Source of the DNA: Linyphia triangularis
Lineage: Eukaryota; Arthropoda; Arachnida; Araneae; Linyphiidae
Direction of reading: 5' to 3'
Length of the DNA stretch: 64,000 nucleotides
Assembly: GCA_963978545.1 (NCBI GenBank)
Contig: OZ021723.1
Span: 94,966,002-95,030,001 of the forward strand
The position numbers were made by a program, and so were the translations under genes. This document shows, one piece after another, positions 58,057 to 64,000 of this stretch. Position 1 is the first letter of the stretch. Each line of letters begins with the position of its first letter. Below the pieces are notes generated by a model. The model was not told the DNA's origin, did not search any database, and was given only the letters and a program-made list of their open reading frames with translations.

Positions 58057-60095
58057 TATGTAAATAGTCCTTAATATGGTACTGATTAGAAAGTTATAGT
58101 TAAATATTACAATTCTTTATAACGTATTAATCCCTGCTTTTAAACATAAAACGTGTTATTCCCTTGACATTGTAAACGTTATTTGTAAAAATTTTATGGT
58201 TTTGTTAAGATCTTTCAAGGAAACATAATTAAAAATTAACTGTCCAAACATCTATTAAATTTATTGATGACCCAAAATAAAAAATAACTTTAAAAAACAA
58301 TAATTCAAGAACATTTGATAATGCTCAGAGAGAAAAAAAAAGTACCACATAGGAAAGAAAAAAAAAAACATTTTATCAACTAAAAGTGATATAGATTTAA
58401 AATGGTTTGGTCTCTGCAACCTAAAAAAATTACTCAATGTGGTTTTGCACACGAATACCTATAACGCCATTTGCTGAAAAATATATGTATATTTATGAGG
58501 TAAAAAGATAATATTCATTGCATTTCTATTGAAAACCTTTATTTTCTCAAATATTCGTTAAGTGCCAGCTTTTCAAATAACCCTTCACACTTGCGTCCCT
58601 CAGTTTTTAATATAATCGAACAGAAGAGAATTGTGTTAAGCCAAATATATGGTCAAAGCAAATATTTATAAATATATTTATTGTAATATATATAAATACA
58701 TAGTAAATATATAGTTTGTAAATATATGAAAATATATAGTTTGAATGTTTTTGTGGAGTTGAAGATTTTATTTTTGACACCTTACAAAGAAAAAGTTAAA
58801 TTTTCTAATTATCATAAATGAACTAAAGCACGTTTTATGGAGTACCAAAAATTAATGTTTATGATCTCAATTTCATGTTTTAATAAGAATTAACAGCAAA
58901 CAAATTGTTACTAACAAAACTACCAAAAATATATAGTTTGAATCTGAAGAAAAAAAAGAAATAATTTTAGCGTATAACGAAAGAAAAACTCTCTGAATCA
59001 AAAGAACATCATACAAATTTAACTGAACCGCTCACAAAGACTAGCTTCGTATTTTTGAAATTTTACAGAAAGCACAAAACCTTCATTTCTTTGGAACGAT
59101 TTGAATTATGAGTGAAATTTCTCTGTATCTACAAACTTTTACTTTTATTTTACGTCATAAAATACTAAAATGGTTTCAATGAAGAAAAAGTCTGTAAGTT
59201 AGAACTATCATTGCAGTTTTTTTTTATGGTGGATCCTTTACAAAAGCCAAAAGCACGAGAATAGAATTATAATTCCTTATTTATAATTAATTGCAATTCT
59301 GTTATATATAATTCATTATATATAATTCATTAGAGAATTATAATTAATTATTTCAGCAATTTCAGTTATAAAAAACGAAACTGATTCATTCGGATTGTAT
59401 GCATTAATAAATTTTGTCTTTCGCAGACACTGTTTAACAATTGAGTTTTCAATTATTCGATTGTCCTTCATTCAGTAATTCAGATTTAGTTCTTTTATGG
59501 TTGAATTTTGTGCACATAAAACAATTTGTACAGCAATTAATTGCTTATATCTTTTTTTTTCACCGCCACATTACTGGTTAAAAGATAGCAAATGGCATTG
59601 TCAACGTTTGTGCGTGAATTTATGTACTGTGTGAATGAAACATGTGCAAACGATTTAGAAAACCGTTTTAAAAATCGCTTTAACACTATTATAATTTTTG
59701 TTATTGTATTAATTAGATATTCATAATTGAAAATAAATTGCTTGCTATACAACAAATTTGTAATCTTTAAACAAAGAACTTAATTTTTAATTCAAATGGC
59801 AATGCTAGTTTTAAAATTCGTAAGTATATAGGTTTACTTTTTTCTCCAAAAGTGTTTCATTTTATTTTAGTATTTCATTTACAATCATATAAATAAACTG
59901 TAGCCTATAAGTGTACAAAGGAACTTATTTTTGTCAAAGGAGACCTGAAATATTAATCCATCATTTATCGTAACTTGTAAACTGTGAGGTAATTCTTTGA
60001 TGATGAGTCAGTTCTAGGTTCTAAGATGTGTACTTCACCCTATCAGAAGTATGGACTCATAAAAACCCTTAGATCTATACAAATATATTTATAAA
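58057..60095. other. Non-coding AT-rich stretch
   Basis: ATATATAGTTTGAAT recurs near 58700-58745 and 58930. No gene seen. Confidence 0.45.
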
Positions 60096-60836
60096 CTAGG
60101 GGTGTTGAACATCGCATAACTTTCAATTACACTATACTACTGGCCACTACATTAAAATTTGGCGTGGAATACTATTATTACCATTTTCATATCTTCATTC
60201 GTTTGATAAAAATGGTCAGTTTGGCGATATTTTTAGCTATAATTCTTACATGGCAAAAAAAAAAAAAAAAAAAAAAATTGAAGTCAAAATGGACGATATA
60301 CTTTTTATTTAATTTTTACGTTATCCTTTCTTGTATTTGAAACAGAGTAGAGGAGAAAAACGGGCTTTGATGAACGATACTCAAGGGAAGAGAACTAACT
60401 CTACGTTAAAAACACTCGTTTCTCACCTTTTCCACTTTCATAGATTTTTTACTTGAATTCCGGAGATGGGGATATTTAAAACACTTTACAAGGCATTACC
60501 ATAGAAATTTTGATCCAAACCGTTAGAGACGTTTTTTAGCAATTGCTGTAAAACAGATTTTTTTCATGATCTCGTGTTTTTTTTTTTTTTTTTTTTTTTT
60601 TTTCATGTTTAGCTCATGCGCAAAATTGACGAAAACCTTAATGACATGTTATATGGCCACCACTAACCTGGACACCAAATTTGAACATTGTAGGTCAATT
60701 CAATCGGGAGTTATGCTGACCATGTACACACAGTCACAGACACATTGACAGACAGATATTTTTTCTAGACCACTATTTCGAAATCAGGATGTCAAAACGT
60801 GGAGCAATGCAAAAAAATAGAAAAAAAAAAAAAAAA
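60096..60836 (+). mobile_element. A-tailed retroposon family L1x, ~740-bp copy
   Basis: 5' GGGGTGTTGAACATCGCATA then ACTTTCAATTACACTATAC. 3' GGGAGTTATGCTGACCATG, GTCAAAACGTGGAGCAATGC and an A run. A poly-T of about 26 bases interrupts it at 60578. Confidence 0.7.
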
Positions 60837-61242
60837 TGACAGAAAATAATACTTGCATTACTCTATGTTAACATTTTTGTAATTGAAAGTAAAAAGTAAT
60901 GTATATAATAAAAAACAATAAGTTTAAATTTTTTGCTAGACGCTTTAAGGATAACAACTGTAAAACAGGTATATAAAGCTACAATGGATTGTTTTCTTTT
61001 TGTTTTAAAACTTCTTTCAAATCCGTCTAGATAAGGTTTAGTTTGTGATTAAAGCTGAGAACTTTTCTTAGAATTTTTTTTTCCCCTTCTTTTCTTCAAA
61101 AGTCTTTTTTCCATGCTTTAAACAGATATGGGTCCGAATCAAATGGCCCTAATTTGAAGAGGCCGCTGTACTTAACAGAAAGTCTAAAAATATAACAAAA
61201 CTTGCAAAAGTTTTTAGAAAAAATTGCACTTCCATCTGGACT
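60837..61242. other. Non-coding stretch
   Basis: Nothing recognised. Confidence 0.45.
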
Positions 61243-61378
61243 CTCTTAGTAGTCCTAAGGATATCCTATTGTGTCCTAATCCTTAGTAGTCTTAAGTATA
61301 TCCTAATTTATCCTAATCCTTAGTAGTCTTAAGTATAGCCTAATTTGTCCTAATCCTTAGTAGTCTTAAGGATATCCA
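61243..61378. repeat. ~45-bp minisatellite, about three units
   Basis: The unit contains TCCTAATCCTTAGTAGTCTT then AAGTATATCCTAATT, with small changes between copies. Confidence 0.85.
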
Positions 61379-61464
61379 GTCGGTAGTTCAGTTCCAGCCA
61401 TGTTTCCAGTACCATTTTTATAGTCACAGTAGCAGTTCCAGCTTAGGCACAAGGGTCTTCAACA

Positions 61465-61547
61465 ACACCGATGTTGTTTTATTAGATTGACGTAGCCCCA
61501 AAGGAAAAAATCCAATGGAGTGAAGTCTGAAGATTTTGAGGGACAGG
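61465..61547 (-). pseudogene. Mariner/IS630-like transposase C-terminal fossil
   Basis: The minus strand reads LSLKSSDFTPLDFFLWGYVN then LIKQHRC, matching the (R)SxDLTPLDFFLWGYVK block around the third catalytic residue of these transposases. It is cut off at its upstream end by TIR element T2. Confidence 0.7.
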
Positions 61548-62101
61548 CAATGGACAATTCTCACATTTTTTAAAAACGAGTGAAATTAGTTTATATTTAT
61601 GAAGAATTTCTTTTTGATTCCAAATATTTAAACAAAAATTCTTTAAAAAAAAATTATTTTACTATTAAAAAAAGAAAATGCCTCAAAACCGAGCTAAAAC
61701 CAGTCCGATCAAAACACTCAACAATATATGTGACGTCAAGAGATCCTTCTATGATGCGTGATTGCCCTTCTATGGATCCTATTATCGTGAGGTTTCTGCC
61801 AAATAGTTGGCGTTGATTTAGTTGACATTTGCCATATTCAGTACAGGTTGGCGCGATTTGCGATAAACTTGCAAAACTGGTTTCCGCTGCAGCATTTCAA
61901 GCCAAGATGTTTGGGATCTCTTGACGTCTCATTCAATTCGAGCAGAATGAATTGTTATCTCGCCAACGTTTAACAGGGGAACTTAGATTACATTTTTTTT
62001 TTTTTTTTTTTTTTAAAGCGGATTGAGCAGAAGTTTTTGTGTTTATGGCCGTTTCGAAACATTTAGAATTGAATAAAATAAAATGCGGGAATTGTCCATT
62101 G
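61548..62101 (+). mobile_element. TIR element T2, copy 2
   Basis: Ends CAATGGACAATTCTCACATT and AAATGCGGGAATTGTCCATT then G. Collinear inverse of 25693-26233. An open frame at 61580-61816 crosses it but has no recognised domain. Confidence 0.85.
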
Positions 62102-62396
62102 GCCATCCGTGTCCGGAACCACGGGCGGAAAATAAAAAAATTGTCGCCAAAATCTAAGAATTCAGCAGCCAATGTTGTCTAATACTGCCAATGTATCGCT
62201 AATGACGTTCGCGAGTGAAGTGAACCTGTGCTTGTGCCTATAGGCGCCAACTACGAGGGGGCAAATGTCCTCTCCAAAAAATCTATAAAAATGTGTTTTT
62301 CTAATATGAAATATTGCGTAAAAAGAATATTTAGTAACGTTCTAAAGAAAAAAGTCCTATAAAAATAGAAAGTAAACACAATATTCATAAACGTTC
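62102..62396. other. Short spacer
   Basis: Contains GTTCGCGAGTGAAGTGAACC, a fragment resembling the Helitron H1 minisatellite. Confidence 0.35.
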
Positions 62397-63083
62397 TGTT
62401 GCGTGGATGGGTTTTAAAGACTTCAAGCCAAAGCAGATCAAAACTTGCAGAATTTTATTCCGATATAACTCTTCGCAGATTCTTTTACAAGTCCAGAACT
62501 TTCCGTTCTAACAGACTCAAAGCAGCTCTTTACACAATAATGGAGCACAAACAGCAGTTAAAAACTACATACACAACTGCTAAAATCAAAGCAAAAGACA
62601 ACTTAAAAGAGCAAAAGACAAAACAAACGACTCACTTCCGGAACTCTCTGAATGTTCGCTGAGAGACAACTAACTCAGTAACTCAACTAACTCGATCACC
62701 CTCTCTCTTGGCCTTATATAGGGTGGCGAATTTTCAAGCGATAGAAATTTGGAAAATTTTCCAGATCACAGTCAAAATGCTCTATACAGGTACATGGGGA
62801 CCGAAAATGTCGTCAAATGGTCGCCAAGGTTGGCGACATTTGGCTCTATCTCGCCAACTTGGAGAGATTGCCATTAGCCATAATGTTAGATGGCCTTCTC
62901 CTTGTAAAACTTGTTTTCCAGCATTATCTCTGTAAAACTCGTTTTCAAGCATTAAGAGACGCATTGCAGGAAAGCGAAGTAAAGACGAACTCTTGCACTG
63001 CCTTATGCGAAATGAACATACATTTTTCTTTTTTACACAATTAGTACAACGAAATATTTACAAATACACAGAAATTCGTAAAA
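62397..63083 (-). mobile_element. LTR of family R3 in reverse orientation
   Basis: Inverse of the LTR at 38221: starts TGTTGCGTGGATGGG, ends ACGAAATATTTAC...ATTCGTAAAA (expected CGTAACA). Shared inner motifs include TCGCCAA..GGCGACATTT, TATATAGG and AACAGCAGTTAAAAACT. No matching target duplication, so it may be a recombinant or decayed copy. Confidence 0.8.
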
Positions 63084-63262
63084 ATACTGACACTATTCAT
63101 TCCTCTACCTTAAACGAGAATCAAGTAAGTGTAGCAACTCTTTTGTGCAATTTCATAAAATTATCTATTTTAAAGCATTTTAAGGTATCGTATGATATTA
63201 GAATAAGTAGTTTTGTAGTGATGAGATTACAGGTATAGGCTCTTTTTACATGAATTATTATC

Positions 63263-63659
63263 CAGGGTTCCCATGGGCATTAAAAGTCATTAAAAGTGAC
63301 TAATATTTTTTTACTTTTTTTTCAAGGCCTTGAAAGTACTTGAAGATGGTTAGAGTTACTTAAAATTCCTTGAACACAAATCCTCGTGGATGTTGTGTGT
63401 CCAACTGCAAAATTTATAAAAAATACAACTCAGACTTGCTATTCCCGCGTGACTGCGACTTCTTCATACCTTATCGAAATTATCTGACATATTTGCATTT
63501 CGCATGCACCAAATTGTAACTTTTTTGGTAGAATATACTTTATTAAAAATGTATGTATAGACTTGTTGCCTGAGAACCAATTTTCAAAGGTCCTTAAATA
63601 CATTAATTATGTCCTTAAAAGTCATTGATTTTCATTCTGTGATTTGAGTGGAAACCCTG
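63263..63659. mobile_element. hAT-like MITE
   Basis: Left CAGGGTTCCCATGGGCATTA and right inverse GTGGAAACCCTG, with AAAGTCATT motifs and inverses near both ends. An 8-bp duplication was not found. The superfamily is inferred from the CAGGG terminus. Confidence 0.6.
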
Positions 63660-64000
63660 CATCCAGAATTATTAAAATTAGCTTCCTACATTTTAGCGCA
63701 ATATCATAAAAGTATATCTTTTAAAATAATGTATGATATAGAAATAAATTATTTTTAGAGTGATGAATTAACCTGGTTTTTGTTCTCACTTTTTCCATGA
63801 AACCTTTATGTGATATGGAGATAAGTTCAATGAGTTCAGTAGATCATGAAAAAAGCGGTATCCGGAAATCTTGTGGGCTACACATATCGACCTTTTACAC
63901 TTTTAATATTGCCATAAGTTATCATCCAAGAACAAACCAACCAAATCTTTAGCTAACCTACCATTTACACAGACATGGGCTTCCCCAGGAGGGTGCAAGG
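63660..64000. other. Non-coding stretch to window end
   Basis: No gene or element recognised. Confidence 0.4.

Noticed and set aside
62399..63044. Several open frames of 60-87 codons
   Set aside because: They lie inside the reverse-oriented LTR and have no conserved domain.

Overview
This is an AT-rich, repeat-crowded stretch of a eukaryotic (animal) nuclear genome. Evidence is spliced genes with GT-AG introns, tRNA-derived SINEs, Helitrons, MITEs, a solo LTR and many mariner- or LINE-derived fossils. The host protein matches invertebrate core-1 galactosyltransferases. The mix of elements suggests an arthropod, perhaps a chelicerate such as a spider; the lineage is an inference from overall character, not a marker in the sequence.

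Host genes. The window holds two tandem, same-strand C1GALT1-like genes (core 1 synthase, glycoprotein-N-acetylgalactosamine 3-beta-galactosyltransferase). Copy A shows only its last two coding exons (1926-2283 and 3237-3437). Its 5' part lies left of the window or is lost. Copy B is complete and intact: exons 16254-16479, 21672-21975, 24502-24859 and 30499-30702 join in frame to 363 codons plus stop, the usual family length. A third, broken exon-3 copy lies at 1327-1447. Exon 3 of A and B is nearly identical in its first 167 nt and strongly diverged after that, a mosaic pattern suggesting gene conversion. A MITE in intron 2 is shared by both copies, so it predates the duplication. Both genes are followed by the same kind of degenerate ~130-bp tandem repeat. 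The only other gene-like piece is a frameshifted THAP zinc-finger exon on the minus strand (50710-50954).

Mobile layer, left to right. 1-16 kb: A's 3' end, a SINE, a duplicated ~780-bp repeat, a foldback, a Helitron, A-tailed retroposon copies and a mariner-like transposase fossil. 16-31 kb (gene B): introns filled with two ~240-bp TA MITEs in introns 1 and 3 plus the shared one in intron 2, a TTAA element, a TIR element with repeated TACCTAGGGCC motifs, two SINE families, a Harbinger-like element with a nested hAT-like element, an ATC-rich minisatellite and a TIR element beside a transposase fossil. 31-36 kb: two inverted TTAA elements bracket 2.1 kb of unclassified sequence. 36-45 kb: (TA)n, a SINE, a solo LTR, a foldback, a second Helitron family, a LINE fossil and a perfect 64-bp palindrome around (TA)n. 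45-50 kb is mostly featureless. 50-64 kb: a SINE, the THAP relic, two more Helitrons (one carrying a dead Tc1 element), another A-tailed copy, another TIR element beside a transposase fossil, a reverse-strand LTR and a hAT-like MITE.

No CRISPR array, operon, functional tRNA or rRNA was seen. The only cellular function I can support is mucin-type O-glycan core-1 synthesis in the Golgi. Element boundaries come from eye-read TIRs, target-site duplications and Helitron termini; family names are inferences where noted.
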